DNA of 64,000 bases. Source: Bradyrhizobium sp. NAS96.2. Lineage in GTDB: Bacteria > Pseudomonadota > Alphaproteobacteria > Rhizobiales > Xanthobacteraceae. The notes beneath the pieces were generated by a model. The model saw only the letters and a program-made list of their open reading frames with translations. It did not search any database and had not been told where the DNA came from. This document shows positions 33,065 to 41,551 of this stretch, piece after piece. Numbering within the stretch: the first letter of the stretch is position 1; every line of letters begins with the position of its first letter. The position numbers were made by a program, and so were the translations under genes. The stretch lies in assembly GCF_001908235.1 (NCBI RefSeq), contig NZ_LGHK01000077.1:34664-98663 (forward strand), in the 5' to 3' direction.

Positions 33065-33146
33065 GTCATTGCGAGCGAAGCGAAGCAATCCATTTCACCG
33101 TTCGCGGAGACGTGGATTGCTTCGTCGCTTCGCTTCTCGCAATGAC
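33065..33146. repeat. GTCATTGCGAGCGAAGCGAA palindromic repeat, copy 1
   Basis: About 82 bases, opening GTCATTGCGAGCGAAGCGAA and closing with the near reverse complement (TTCGCTTCTCGCAATGAC), with a second inverted pair AGCAATCCA / TGGATTGCTTC inside, so the whole can fold on itself. Copy 2 is at 40627-40708. In both cases it follows a gene end or precedes the next one in an otherwise gene-free gap. Confidence 0.88.
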
Positions 33147-33158
33147 GGAAGGGGTCTC

Positions 33159-34277
33159 TCAGGAGCCCTTTGGGTTGATCTCGGTGTAGTTGCCCTTGGC
33201 GTCCCACTTGTAGACGACGTAGTCGATCGCCTTGATGTCGCCCTTGGCGTCGAAGCCCATCTTGCCGAGCACGGTGTCCCAGTCGCCGGCCTTGATGGTG
33301 GCCATCACCTTCTTGGCGTCGGTGGTGCCCGCCTTGGCGACGGCCTGCGTCCACACCTGCATCGCGGCGTAGGTGTAGAGCGTGTAGCCTTCGGGATCGA
33401 TGTTCTTCGCCTTGAACTTCTCGACGATCGCCTTCGCGGTCGGCTTGTTGCGCGGATCGGGGCCGAAGGTGAACAGCGTGCCCTCGGCGGCCGGGCCGGT
33501 AATCGAGGCGAATTCCTTGTCGTTCATGGCATCGCCCGCCATCAGAATGGTCTGCAGGCCCTGATCGCGCATCTGGCGCAGGATCAGGCCGGCTTCCTGA
33601 TGGTAGCCGCCGACATAGACCAGATCGATGTTGTCGCGCTTCAGGCGCGAGACGATCGAGTTGAAGTCCTTGTCGCCCTTGTTGTAGGACTCGAACATCT
33701 TCTCCTGGAAGCCGGCCTTGTTCAGCGCCTTCTTGGTCTCGTCGGCGAGGCCTTTGCCGTAGGTGGTCTTGTCGTTCAGGATCGCGACGTTCTTGCCCTT
33801 GAAGTTCTTCATGATGTAGTCGGCGGCGACCAGGCCCTGCTGGTCGTCACGGCCGCAGACGCGCGCCACGTTCCAGAGCTTGCGCTCGGTGAACAGCGGG
33901 TTGGTCGAGGCCGGGGTGATCTGCAGCACGTTGGCGTCGGCATAGGCCTCGGAGGCCGGGATCGACGACGACGAGCAGAAATGGCCGGCCACGAACGGGA
34001 TCTTCGACGAGCCGATCTTTTCCGCGATCGAGCGCGCCTGCTTCGGATCGCAGGCATCGTCGTCGGCTTCCAGCGCGAGCTTCTTGCCGAGCACGCCGCC
34101 GGCGGCGTTGATGTCGGCGATTGCCTGCTCGGCGCCGTTCTTCATCTGCCGGCCGAAAGCGGATTCGGAGCCCGTCATCGGGCCCGCGACTGCGATGGTG
34201 ATATCTTGCGCGAATGCGCTCGCCGAGAATGCGAACGAAGCGCCCAATGCCAGGCCGATCAGCTTCAGTGATTTCAT
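33159..34277 (-). CDS. livJ: branched-chain amino-acid ABC transporter substrate-binding protein
   Basis: Periplasmic binding protein of the Leu/Ile/Val type (type I periplasmic fold), 372 aa, with signal peptide MKSLKLIGLALGASFAFSASAFAQ and mature start DITIAVAGPMTGSESAFGRQMKNGAEQA. Family marks include AGHFCSSSSIPASEAYAD and RVCGRDDQQGLVAADYI, with LVYVGGYHQEAGLILRQ in the second lobe. GAGGGA precedes ATG 34277. It is last in a liv cluster, after livF, with 166 bases and a GC hairpin between, so it may have separate or boosted expression. Confidence 0.94.
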   Translation of the reverse strand: MKSLKLIGLALGASFAFSASAFAQDITIAVAGPMTGSESAFGRQMKNGAEQAIADINAAGGVLGKKLALEADDDACDPKQARSIAEKIGSSKIPFVAGHFCSSSSIPASEAYADANVLQITPASTNPLFTERKLWNVARVCGRDDQQGLVAADYIMKNFKGKNVAILNDKTTYGKGLADETKKALNKAGFQEKMFESYNKGDKDFNSIVSRLKRDNIDLVYVGGYHQEAGLILRQMRDQGLQTILMAGDAMNDKEFASITGPAAEGTLFTFGPDPRNKPTAKAIVEKFKAKNIDPEGYTLYTYAAMQVWTQAVAKAGTTDAKKVMATIKAGDWDTVLGKMGFDAKGDIKAIDYVVYKWDAKGNYTEINPKGS

Positions 34278-34311
34278 GAGACGTCCCTCGTGGTCGTTGC
34301 CTCTTGCGGAA

Positions 34312-34331
34312 GGGCCCGGCACGCCGGGCCC
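34312..34331. terminator. GC-rich hairpin between livF and livJ
   Basis: Eight-base perfect stem (GGGCCCGG / CCGGGCCC) with a four-base loop, in the gap between livF and livJ. No clear T run follows, so it could attenuate, protect an upstream mRNA end or simply be a palindrome. Confidence 0.55.
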
Positions 34332-34443
34332 CAAAACCGCGGGCATTCTCGGCTGGTTTCGCGGCGAAGTCACCGGCAATTTTCAGGCAATTCGACGCTG
34401 CATCAGCCTGCATCCTGCTGCAGGCGCGGCACGAAACGTGCAG

Positions 34444-35193
34444 CTACCCGCGGCGGCCGCCTTCCAGATAGGCGGCGCGGATTTCCGGGCGCTGCAGCAA
34501 ATCGGCGCCGGTTCCGGCCAGCGTGATCAGGCCGTTGACCATGACGTAGCCGCGATGAGCGAGCTTCAGCGCATGGTTGGCGTTCTGCTCGACGATCAGC
34601 ACGGTGAGGCCGTCCTGCCGGTTCAGCGTGCGGATGGCGTCGAAGATCTGGCGCGCGATCAGCGGCGCAAGGCCGAGCGAGGGCTCGTCCAGCATCAACA
34701 GGCGGGGCCGGCTCATCAGGGCACGGCCGATCGCGAGCATCTGCTGCTCGCCGCCCGACAGCGTGCCGCCGCGTTGTGCGACGCGTTCCTTCAGCCGCGG
34801 GAACAGCGCGAACACGCGCTCCAGCCCGGCCTCGCGTTCGGCTTCGCTGCATTCGGTGGAGTCGGCGCCCATCTGCAGGTTTTCCGCGACGCTCATGCGC
34901 GGAAAGATCCGCCGGCCTTCGGGCGATTGTGCGATGCGCAGCCGCGCGATCTCGTGGGTCGGCACGCCGGTGATGTCATTCCCGTCGAATTCGATCCGGC
35001 CGGCGCGGGCGCGCGGCCTGCCGAAGATCGTCATCATCAGCGTCGACTTGCCGGCGCCGTTGGCGCCGATCAGGGCGACGATCTCCCCTCGATTGATCTC
35101 GATGTCGACGCCTTTCAGCGCCTCGATCTTGCCATACGCCGCACGCACGCCGCGCACCGCGAGCAGGGGTGTGGTTGCCGCTAGCGCGCTCAC
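34444..35193 (-). CDS. livF: liv ABC transporter ATP-binding protein LivF
   Basis: Cytoplasmic ATPase subunit, 249 aa. Walker A GANGAGKST, Q-loop region LRIAQSPEGRRIFPRMSVAENL, signature LSGGEQQMLAIGRALM, Walker B LLMLDEPSLGLAP, and switch His-less IVEQNANHAL typical of LivF. It begins four bases inside livG's end (overlap 35190-35193), the standard coupled arrangement. Works with LivG on the LivHM channel. Confidence 0.96.
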   Translation of the reverse strand: MSALAATTPLLAVRGVRAAYGKIEALKGVDIEINRGEIVALIGANGAGKSTLMMTIFGRPRARAGRIEFDGNDITGVPTHEIARLRIAQSPEGRRIFPRMSVAENLQMGADSTECSEAEREAGLERVFALFPRLKERVAQRGGTLSGGEQQMLAIGRALMSRPRLLMLDEPSLGLAPLIARQIFDAIRTLNRQDGLTVLIVEQNANHALKLAHRGYVMVNGLITLAGTGADLLQRPEIRAAYLEGGRRG

Positions 35194-36023
35194 GTGCCGC
35201 TCTCCATCACGGCGATCGCCTCTTCCTCGTCGGCGCCGAGATAGGCGGCGATCACCTTGGGGTCGTCGCGCACGGCCTGCGGCGTGCCTTCGGCGATCTT
35301 GACGCCATAGTCCATCACCACGACGTGGTCGGAGATCTCCATCACGACCGACATGTCATGCTCGATCAGCAGGATCGAGGTGCCCTGTTCGTTGCGGATC
35401 GACAGCAGCAGCTCGTTGAGCCCGCCGCTCTCGCGCGCGTTGAGGCCAGCCGCCGGCTCGTCGAGACAGAGCAGCGCAGGCTCGGTGCACATCGCGCGCG
35501 CGATCTCGAGCCGCCGCTGGTCGCCATAGGGCAGATTGCCCGCGGCATCGTCGGCACGGTCGAGCAGGCCGACGCGGTCGAGCCAGGTCCGCGCCAGCTC
35601 GATGGCGCGCTGTTCGGCCTCGCGCCAGGACGGCAGGCCGAGCAGCCCGAGCAGGGTTAGGCCCGAGGCGCGCATCAGCGCGTTGTGCTGGGCGACCATC
35701 AGATTCTCCAGCGCGGTCATGCCGGGAAACAGCCGGATGTTCTGGAAGGTGCGCGCCACTTTGGCCTGCTTGGAGATACGGAAATCGTTCAGCCGCTCGA
35801 GCTGGATGCTGCGGCCGTCGTCATGGGCGAGGCGGATCGCGCCGCCGCTCGGCCGGTAGAAGCCGGTGATGCAGTTGAACACGGTGGTCTTGCCGGCGCC
35901 GTTCGGTCCGATCAGCGCGGTGATCTTGCGCCGCTCGGCCGCGAACGAGAGCTCGTTGACCGCGACGATACCGCCGAAGCGCATCATCAGGCGGTCGACG
36001 GTGAGGATGGGATCGCCGCTCAT
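35190..36023 (-). CDS. livG: liv ABC transporter ATP-binding protein LivG
   Basis: Second ATPase of the transporter, 277 aa. Walker A GPNGAGKTT, ARTFQNIRLFPGMTALENL at the Q-loop, signature PYGDQRRLEIARAM in place of LSGGQ (normal for LivG), Walker B LLCLDEPAAGLN and LLIEHDMSVVMEISD with the H-loop. Overlaps both livM and livF by four bases. Confidence 0.96.
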   Translation of the reverse strand: MSGDPILTVDRLMMRFGGIVAVNELSFAAERRKITALIGPNGAGKTTVFNCITGFYRPSGGAIRLAHDDGRSIQLERLNDFRISKQAKVARTFQNIRLFPGMTALENLMVAQHNALMRASGLTLLGLLGLPSWREAEQRAIELARTWLDRVGLLDRADDAAGNLPYGDQRRLEIARAMCTEPALLCLDEPAAGLNARESGGLNELLLSIRNEQGTSILLIEHDMSVVMEISDHVVVMDYGVKIAEGTPQAVRDDPKVIAAYLGADEEEAIAVMESGT

Positions 36024-37345
36024 CCGTGGCCCTCCTTGACGAGGTCGGACGAGATCGCCTGGTTGCGCTCCAGGAACACGGTCGGCGCGCGATGGCCGAT
36101 CAGCCCGCGCGGCCGCCAGATCATCAACAGCACCATCGCGATGCCGAACACCAGCATGCGGTACTGATCGAAACCGCGGAACAATTCGAAGCCGCCGATC
36201 ATGGTGAGCGCGGCAAGCGCGACGCCGAGCTGCGAGCCCATGCCGCCGAGCACGACGATCGCCAGCACCAGCGCCGATTCCTGGAAGGTGAAGGATTCCG
36301 GACTGATGAAGCCCTGCCGCGTCGCGAAGAAGGCGCCCGCGAGGCCGCCGAACATCGCACCCGTCGCGAACGCGGTGAGCTTGGTCGTGGTGACGTTGAT
36401 GCCGAGCGCGCGGCAGGCCACCTCGTCCTCGCGCAGCGCTTCCCAGGCGCGGCCGATCGGCAGCCGGCGCAACCGGATCGTCACCCAGTTGGTGAGCAGC
36501 GCCATCGCCAGGATCAGGTAGAACAGGAACACGATGCGATGGGTCGGCGAGAACTCGATGCCGAGTTTGGCGGCAAGCCCGTCATCGCTGTTGTCGAGCG
36601 GAATGCCGAACAGGGTCGGGCGCGGGATGCCGGAGACGCCGTTGGGTCCGCCGGTCAGGCTTTGCCAGTTGATGATCACGAGGCGGATGATCTCGCCGAA
36701 GGCGAGCGTGACGATCGCGAGATAATCGCCGCGCAGCCGCAGCACCGGGAAGCCGAGCAGCACGCCCCAAAACGCCGCCAGGATGCCGGCGAGCGGCAGG
36801 CAGACCCAGAACGACAATCCGAAATTGGTGGCAAGCAGCGCGTAGGAATAGGCGCCGACCGCATAGAAGGCGACATAGCCGAGGTCGAGCAGGCCGGCGA
36901 GCCCGACCACGACGTTCAAGCCCCATCCCAGCATCACATAGGTCAGCACCAGGATCGACAGATCGAGAATATAGCGCTGGTTGTAGAAGATCACCGGCAC
37001 CAGGAAGGCGAACACCAGGAGCGCCGGTGCCAGCCAACGCCCGGCGAACGACATCGCGGCCTGCACCGGCTTTGGGACGATGCGGTCCTTGTCGACCGGT
37101 CCCCACCATTGCCGCAGCAGCTCGATGATGATGCTGCCGCCGAACACGGTGCCGACCATGGCGGCGAGGTCGCCGAACCGCGTCCAGTAGATCAGGCCGC
37201 CCTGCGGCCCGGCCTCGGTGCGGACGCCGATCATCAGCGAGAACAGCACCAGCGCGACGGCGGCGCTGATCAGGGCTTTCTTGAGAATGAAGGCGCTGCC
37301 CGAAGGCTGCGCAGCGTGCGAGGGGCGGGCTGAGGTCGCGCTCAC
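36020..37345 (-). CDS. livM: liv ABC transporter permease LivM (GTG start, N-terminal extension)
   Basis: Membrane permease, 441 aa from GTG 37345. The conserved LivM core (about residues 150-400) includes MLGWGLNVVVGLAGLLDLGYVAFYAVGAYSYALL, RGDYLAIVTLAFGEIIRLVI and GRAWEALREDEVACRALGIN, the EAA-like loop. Ahead of it is an extra 100 residues with two hydrophobic segments, as seen in alphaproteobacterial LivM. GTG 37345 gives a ten-base gap from the livH stop; TTG 37384 would overlap it. Fits livHMGF order. Confidence 0.93.
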   Translation of the reverse strand: MSATSARPSHAAQPSGSAFILKKALISAAVALVLFSLMIGVRTEAGPQGGLIYWTRFGDLAAMVGTVFGGSIIIELLRQWWGPVDKDRIVPKPVQAAMSFAGRWLAPALLVFAFLVPVIFYNQRYILDLSILVLTYVMLGWGLNVVVGLAGLLDLGYVAFYAVGAYSYALLATNFGLSFWVCLPLAGILAAFWGVLLGFPVLRLRGDYLAIVTLAFGEIIRLVIINWQSLTGGPNGVSGIPRPTLFGIPLDNSDDGLAAKLGIEFSPTHRIVFLFYLILAMALLTNWVTIRLRRLPIGRAWEALREDEVACRALGINVTTTKLTAFATGAMFGGLAGAFFATRQGFISPESFTFQESALVLAIVVLGGMGSQLGVALAALTMIGGFELFRGFDQYRMLVFGIAMVLLMIWRPRGLIGHRAPTVFLERNQAISSDLVKEGHG

Positions 37346-37355
37346 GAAGTGCCTG

Positions 37356-38273
37356 TCAGACTTTTTCGACTTCGGGACGGCCAAGCAGGCCGGTCGGCAT
37401 GAAGATCAGCACCACGATCAGGATCGAGAACGCGGCGACGTCCTTGTACTCCACCGAGAAATAGGCCGACCAGAACGTCTCGATCAGGCCGATCGCGAGC
37501 CCGCCGAGCATCGCGCCAGGCAGCGAGCCGATGCCGCCGAGCACCGCGGCGGTGAACGCCTTGATGCCGGCGACGAAGCCCATGAAGAAATCGACCAGGC
37601 CGTAATAGAGCAGGTACATCATGCCGGCGACGGCGGCGAGCGCGGCACCGATCACGAAGGTCATCGAGATGGTGCGGTCGACATCGACGCCGAGCAGTGA
37701 GGCCATCGTCTGGTCCTGCTCGCAGGCGCGCATGTCGCGCCCGAGCCGGGTGCGCGAGACCAGCCAGGTGAACACCGCGAGCAGCACGATGGTCGCGAGC
37801 ACGACCACGATCTGGATGTTGGAGAGCTGCACGGCGAAGCCTTCGGAGCCCTCATGCAGCGTGTAGCCGCCGGTGATGATCGGCGGCACCGGCTTGACCC
37901 GCGCGCCCTGCGACACCTGCGAGAAATTGGTCAGCACGAACGACATGCCGATCGCCGACAGCATCGGCGCGAGGCGGAACGAGTGGCGCAGCGGCCGGTA
38001 GGCGATGCGTTCGATGGTCCAGCCATAGAGCGCCGTGATCACCATCGAGACCAGCAGCACGATCAGCAGGATCAGCGGGATCGCGGTGAGGCCGAGCGAC
38101 ACCAGCACCAGGAACGAGATCATCGCGATGAAGCCGCCGATCATGAAGATGTCGCCATGGGCGAAGTTGATCATGCCGACGATGCCGTAGACCATCGTGT
38201 AGCCGATGGCGATCAGGCCATAGATCGAACCGAGCACGAGGCCGTTGATCAATTGCTGGGCGAAATAATCCAT
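37356..38273 (-). CDS. livH: liv ABC transporter permease LivH
   Basis: First gene of the liv operon, 305 aa, with about eight membrane helices. Typical start MDYFAQQLINGLVLGSIYGLIAIGYTMVYGIVGMINFAHGDIFMIGGF and the internal EAA-like loop RTRLGRDMRACEQDQTMASLLGVDVDRTI. No clear ribosome site is visible; instead, a stable hairpin lies 11 bases upstream of the ATG. The promoter must be within 38280-38770. Confidence 0.95.
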   Translation of the reverse strand: MDYFAQQLINGLVLGSIYGLIAIGYTMVYGIVGMINFAHGDIFMIGGFIAMISFLVLVSLGLTAIPLILLIVLLVSMVITALYGWTIERIAYRPLRHSFRLAPMLSAIGMSFVLTNFSQVSQGARVKPVPPIITGGYTLHEGSEGFAVQLSNIQIVVVLATIVLLAVFTWLVSRTRLGRDMRACEQDQTMASLLGVDVDRTISMTFVIGAALAAVAGMMYLLYYGLVDFFMGFVAGIKAFTAAVLGGIGSLPGAMLGGLAIGLIETFWSAYFSVEYKDVAAFSILIVVLIFMPTGLLGRPEVEKV

Positions 38274-38283
38274 GCGCTGCCGT

Positions 38284-38316
38284 CAGAGCCTGTTCGGTTG
38301 AGAACCGAACGGGCTC
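38284..38316 (-). promoter_or_regulatory. stable hairpin immediately upstream of livH
   Basis: On the minus strand, AGAGCC-C-GTTCGGTT, a three-base loop, then AACCGAAC-A-GGCTCT: fourteen pairs interrupted by one mismatch. Its lower end lies about 11 bases before the livH ATG and so would cover or adjoin the ribosome-binding region. No T run follows, arguing against an intrinsic terminator. Role in translation control is inferred. Confidence 0.65.
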
Positions 38317-38329
38317 TCGGTTTGATTTG

Positions 38330-38378
38330 GACGCGGCGTCTTCACGCGAACCGGTCTCCACTTCGCTCGAAACGCTAC
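38330..38378 (-). repeat. palindromic intergenic repeat, copy 4 (inverted, decayed stem)
   Basis: Same family as 4537-4587, on the other strand. The core GAGCGAAGTGGAGACCGGTT with GCGTGAAGA is kept, but the outer arms have lost pairing (GCGTTTC versus GACGCCGC), so this copy looks degenerate. The remaining 38380-38710 stretch holds no gene or signal I can support. Confidence 0.75.
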
Positions 38379-38710
38379 GTCGCGGGTGACGCGGCGAGGG
38401 CCCCCGGCAGCCTGGTCCGTCGCGTCGCGGTATTTTCTAACAGCGGAACCCCGGCGGCGGCAACAGCATGGCAGCAGCAGAAAGGGCCTTGTACATAACT
38501 ACTTTGGCGGGTGCGCTTCCGATGTCACAGGGACCGAGACCCCGTTGCCTTGCAATGATCGCGCCGGAACCCGTGTTCCCCGAGCAACTGCGGTCCCGAT
38601 GCGCGCGTTGTCCCCAGCTTGACGAGAGAATGACCAACCGGAGCCCAGATCGGAAGCTCAGCGCCGCAGGATCCGGGCCGATGTGATGCCGGGCAATTGA
38701 GCAGTTGCAA

Positions 38711-38743
38711 CAAAAAGGGTCTCGCCGCGTTGCGAGGCCCTTT
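38711..38743 (-). terminator. Rho-independent terminator of the glycosyltransferase-like gene
   Basis: Stem AAAGGG-C-CTCGC / GCGAG-A-CCCTTT with a short loop, followed on the minus strand by TTTTTGTT, about 30 bases after the stop at 38773. Confidence 0.88.
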
Positions 38744-38772
38744 GTCAGTCGATTTGTTTCTGCCGCTGTTAT

Positions 38773-39531
38773 TCAGGCCAATTGATCGGCGAAGCGGCCG
38801 CGGAAGGCGTATGAGCCGAAATGCGTCAGCTCGCTGCGCAGGTCGAGCCAGATCTCGCCGCCGAGGTCGATCCAGCGCCGGCAGAATGCGTAGTCTTCGG
38901 ACAGATACTCGCCGGTGGTCTTGTCGATCATGCATTCGAACAGCGACACGCGGTCGAGGTCGGCGCGAACCAGATTGCCGGTGTTCAGATCGTTGGTCTT
39001 GTGGTTCGCCCGGTATTTCAGTTCGGGATGGGCATCGCACAGCCTGACGAGCGCGGATCGTTTCATCATCAGGAAGCCGGTTCCGGCATATCGGACTTTG
39101 GCAAAGCCATCGCCGCGCGCAGTGATCTGGTCGCCGGCCCATGTGACGACATAGTCCAGCGAGGATGAGGCGAGGTTCTTGCGCTTGGCGTCCGCGGCCC
39201 GCTGCACCTTTTCCCAGTCGATGTGCTTGAGCGGATAGGCCGCGGCCGAGACATCGGCGCCGCACTCGAGCAGCCGGAACACGGACTCGGGCTCGAACCC
39301 GATATCGGCATCGATGAACAGGAGATGGCTGGCGCCGGAGGCGAGGAATTGGTGGGCCAGCTCGTTCCGGGCGCGCACGATCAGCGATTCGTTTCCGATC
39401 AGATGGAACACGATGTCGATGCCCCGGGTCGTCGCCGCAGCCTGAAGCTTCAAGGCTGACAACACATAGGCCATCTTCAGATCGCCGCCGTAGCAGGGCG
39501 TTGCGACGAAAACGCGGGTTCTTTCGGTCAT
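38773..39531 (-). CDS. glycosyltransferase-like (GT-A fold) protein
   Basis: 252-aa cytoplasmic protein beginning MTERTRVFVATPCYGGDLKMAYVLS, with the GT-A-type nucleotide-sugar/metal region HLLFIDADIGFEPESVFRLL (D-x-D) and later YAGTGFLMMKRSAL, then SEDYAFCRRWIDLGGEIWLD resembling the catalytic D of family-2-like enzymes. Substrate unknown; it could act on a polysaccharide, glycan or other acceptor. ATG 39531 follows a G-rich ribosome site; the longer frame to 39744 is not family-like. Single gene with its own terminator. Confidence 0.78.
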   Translation of the reverse strand: MTERTRVFVATPCYGGDLKMAYVLSALKLQAAATTRGIDIVFHLIGNESLIVRARNELAHQFLASGASHLLFIDADIGFEPESVFRLLECGADVSAAAYPLKHIDWEKVQRAADAKRKNLASSSLDYVVTWAGDQITARGDGFAKVRYAGTGFLMMKRSALVRLCDAHPELKYRANHKTNDLNTGNLVRADLDRVSLFECMIDKTTGEYLSEDYAFCRRWIDLGGEIWLDLRSELTHFGSYAFRGRFADQLA

Positions 39532-39712
39532 TTTACCCCCTTTATCCTTGGCTGGCGTGGATTCTGGCCGAGCCCGATCGCATCGATCCGGAACCATCGC
39601 ACCGCGCTTAACCTTAACAAAGGGTTTAAATTGCTGCCGGCAATCGATCGGCGTTACCTCGCACGCTGAACCGTCGCCAATCCAAACGGCGCTGGAACCA
39701 CGGGAAGCGGCA

Positions 39713-40240
39713 ATGTCGAATAACTGGCGGATCAGCTCCTTCAACGGCGCGCTGCTTGCGGCCTATTTCATTCCGGTCTGGACCATCATCGCCTTCAGCA
39801 TCATGGTGTCGCCGATCCACGGCCTCTATGAGCGGCCTAGCGTATCAATCGCGCTGTATGCGAGCGACTATCTGCACCTCGGCAAGATGGCGACGGTGCG
39901 GCTCGCATGGCTGTTGGCGCTGGCGCGGATCACGGTGGTGGCGTTCTTCGCGGTGTTCCTCGCGATGGCCGCGTTCTCGCCGCTCCGCAGAAACAGCAGT
40001 GGCGCCGACGAGGCGCTTTCGGTCGCGCTCTGCCTCGGCAGCGTGCTGAGCTTTGCCAGCATGATGATGGCGTCCAAGGTCGGCGAGGTCGAAGCGATGC
40101 GCATGCATGCATCCGAGCTTCTGATGCTGCTCGGCACCGCGATCGTGATGCTGTTCGAGACCTCGCCGAAGCGAGCTGCCGTTGCCCCAGCCGTTGAGGC
40201 GGGTGCGCCGGCGAGTGGGCTATCCCTTCAGCAGCCCTAG
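39713..40240 (+). CDS. unknown four-helix membrane protein
   Basis: 175 aa with four predicted helices (about residues 11-32, 62-85, 100-120, 128-146): NGALLAAYFIPVWTIIAFSIMV, VRLAWLLALARITVVAFFAVFLAMAAF, LSVALCLGSVLSFASMMMASKV, ASELLMLLGTAIVMLFE. I do not recognise a family. GGAAG before ATG 39713 decides the start. It ends inside the 3' end of the convergent pcaC gene (21-base overlap), which is unusual but the frame shows normal composition to its stop. Confidence 0.7.
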   Translation: MSNNWRISSFNGALLAAYFIPVWTIIAFSIMVSPIHGLYERPSVSIALYASDYLHLGKMATVRLAWLLALARITVVAFFAVFLAMAAFSPLRRNSSGADEALSVALCLGSVLSFASMMMASKVGEVEAMRMHASELLMLLGTAIVMLFETSPKRAAVAPAVEAGAPASGLSLQQP

Positions 40241-40612
40241 ATCGGCAATGATTGCGCCGGCTTCCTTGACGGCGTGATTGGCCGCGGGCACGCCGCAATA
40301 GATCGCCTGCTGCAGCAGGATCTCCTTGATGTCGTCCGGCGTGAAGGCGCCTTCGCTGAGCGCGGCGCGCACATGCAGGCGGAACTCGTCCCACTGGCCG
40401 AGCGCGACCATGGTGCCGATGACGAGCACGCGGCGCGTGCGGTGGTCGAAATGCGGCCGCGTCCAGATATCGCCCCACGCATAGCGCGTGATCAGGTCCT
40501 GGAAGTCGGTGTTGAACGCGTTGCGGTTCTTGATCGACTTGTCGACCCATTCATTGCCGAGCACCTTGCGGCGCTGCGTCATTCCGTCGTCGCGGCGCTG
40601 ATTGTCGTCCAT
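40220..40612 (-). CDS. pcaC: 4-carboxymuconolactone decarboxylase
   Basis: PcaC of the beta-ketoadipate pathway, converting gamma-carboxymuconolactone to the enol-lactone. 130 aa with the CMD signature: FNTDFQDLITRYAWGDIWTRPHFDHRTRRVLVIGTMVALGQWDEFRLHVRAAL and EILLQQAIYCGVPAANHAVKEA, containing the conserved His of the family. Lies 107 bases downstream of pcaD on the same strand, with a palindromic repeat between. Its 3' end overlaps the unknown membrane gene on the other strand by 21 bases. Confidence 0.95.
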   Translation of the reverse strand: MDDNQRRDDGMTQRRKVLGNEWVDKSIKNRNAFNTDFQDLITRYAWGDIWTRPHFDHRTRRVLVIGTMVALGQWDEFRLHVRAALSEGAFTPDDIKEILLQQAIYCGVPAANHAVKEAGAIIADLGLLKG

Positions 40613-40626
40613 TGATGTCTCCTCCC

Positions 40627-40708
40627 GTCATTGCGAGCGAAGCGAAGCAATCCATTTAGCCGCCTGCGGAGACATGGATTGCTTCGTCGCTTCGCTCCTC
40701 GCAATGAC
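40627..40708. repeat. GTCATTGCGAGCGAAGCGAA palindromic repeat, copy 2
   Basis: Second copy of the element at 33065-33146, with the same ends and the internal AGCAATCCA / TGGATTGCTTC pair. It sits in the pcaD-pcaC gap, inside a transcription unit, showing such elements can lodge between cotranscribed genes. Confidence 0.88.
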
Positions 40709-40719
40709 GCTCTTTCTGG

Positions 40720-41502
40720 TTATCGTTGCGTCAGGAAGCCGACCACAGCTTCGGTGAAGGCGTGGGATTGCTCGACATTGGAAATATGCGCGGCATCGAG
40801 CAGCGTCATGCTGGCGCCGGGAATGCCGCTGCGGATCATCTCACCCGCCGACACCGGCGTTGCCATGTCCTGCTTTCCTGCGATCACCAGCGTCGGGCTT
40901 TTGATCTTCGGCAGCAGCGCGCGCTGGTCGAGCGTCGACAGCGCCTCGCAGCAGGCGAGATAGCCCTCGACGGGCGAAGCCTGCAGCATCGCCTTCATGC
41001 GCGCGGTGGTCTCCGGCTCGCGCTCGCGGAAGTCGGCGGTCAGCCAGCCCGCGATCACGGTGTCGGCGACGGCGGCGATGCCGCCTTCCTTGACGACCTT
41101 GATGCGGTTCAGCCAGTTGGTCGGATCGGGATAGTAGCAGGCGGTGTTGGCGAGGATGATCTTGCCGAATCTTTCAGGGGCGTTGGCGCCGAGCCATTGC
41201 CCGACCATGCCGCCCATCGACAGGCCGCACCAGTGCACCTTCTCGATGTTGAGGTCGTCGAGGATCGCCAGCACGTCGCGACCGAACCGCTCCATGGAGT
41301 AGGGGCCGGCCGGCACGCCGGACTTGCCGTGACCCCGGCGGTCATAGCGGATGACGCGGAACATCTGCGTCAGCGCCTTCATCTGCGGCTCCCACATCTG
41401 CAGGGTGCAGCCGAGCGAGTTCGACAGCATCAAGGTCGGTCCGCCGTCGCGGCCATCGACCTGGACGTTGAGCAGGCATCCGTCGGCGTTGATCATCGGC
41501 AT
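40720..41502 (-). CDS. pcaD: 3-oxoadipate enol-lactonase
   Basis: Alpha/beta-hydrolase that opens the enol-lactone to 3-oxoadipate. 260 aa; nucleophile elbow GLSMGG (HWCGLSMGGMVGQWLG), oxyanion region LSNSLGCTLQMWEPQ, acid in IAGKQDMATPVSAGE, and catalytic His near DAAHISNVEQSHAF. This matches PcaD rather than general hydrolases, as does its neighbourhood. ATG 41502 is preceded by GAGGG; an ATG two codons in is possible. Second gene of pcaB-pcaD-pcaC. Confidence 0.94.
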   Translation of the reverse strand: MPMINADGCLLNVQVDGRDGGPTLMLSNSLGCTLQMWEPQMKALTQMFRVIRYDRRGHGKSGVPAGPYSMERFGRDVLAILDDLNIEKVHWCGLSMGGMVGQWLGANAPERFGKIILANTACYYPDPTNWLNRIKVVKEGGIAAVADTVIAGWLTADFREREPETTARMKAMLQASPVEGYLACCEALSTLDQRALLPKIKSPTLVIAGKQDMATPVSAGEMIRSGIPGASMTLLDAAHISNVEQSHAFTEAVVGFLTQR

Positions 41503-41551
41503 CTTTTTTCCCTCGTCTTGCGCGGCGAAGCGTCGTTCGTTCTCACCGCCG

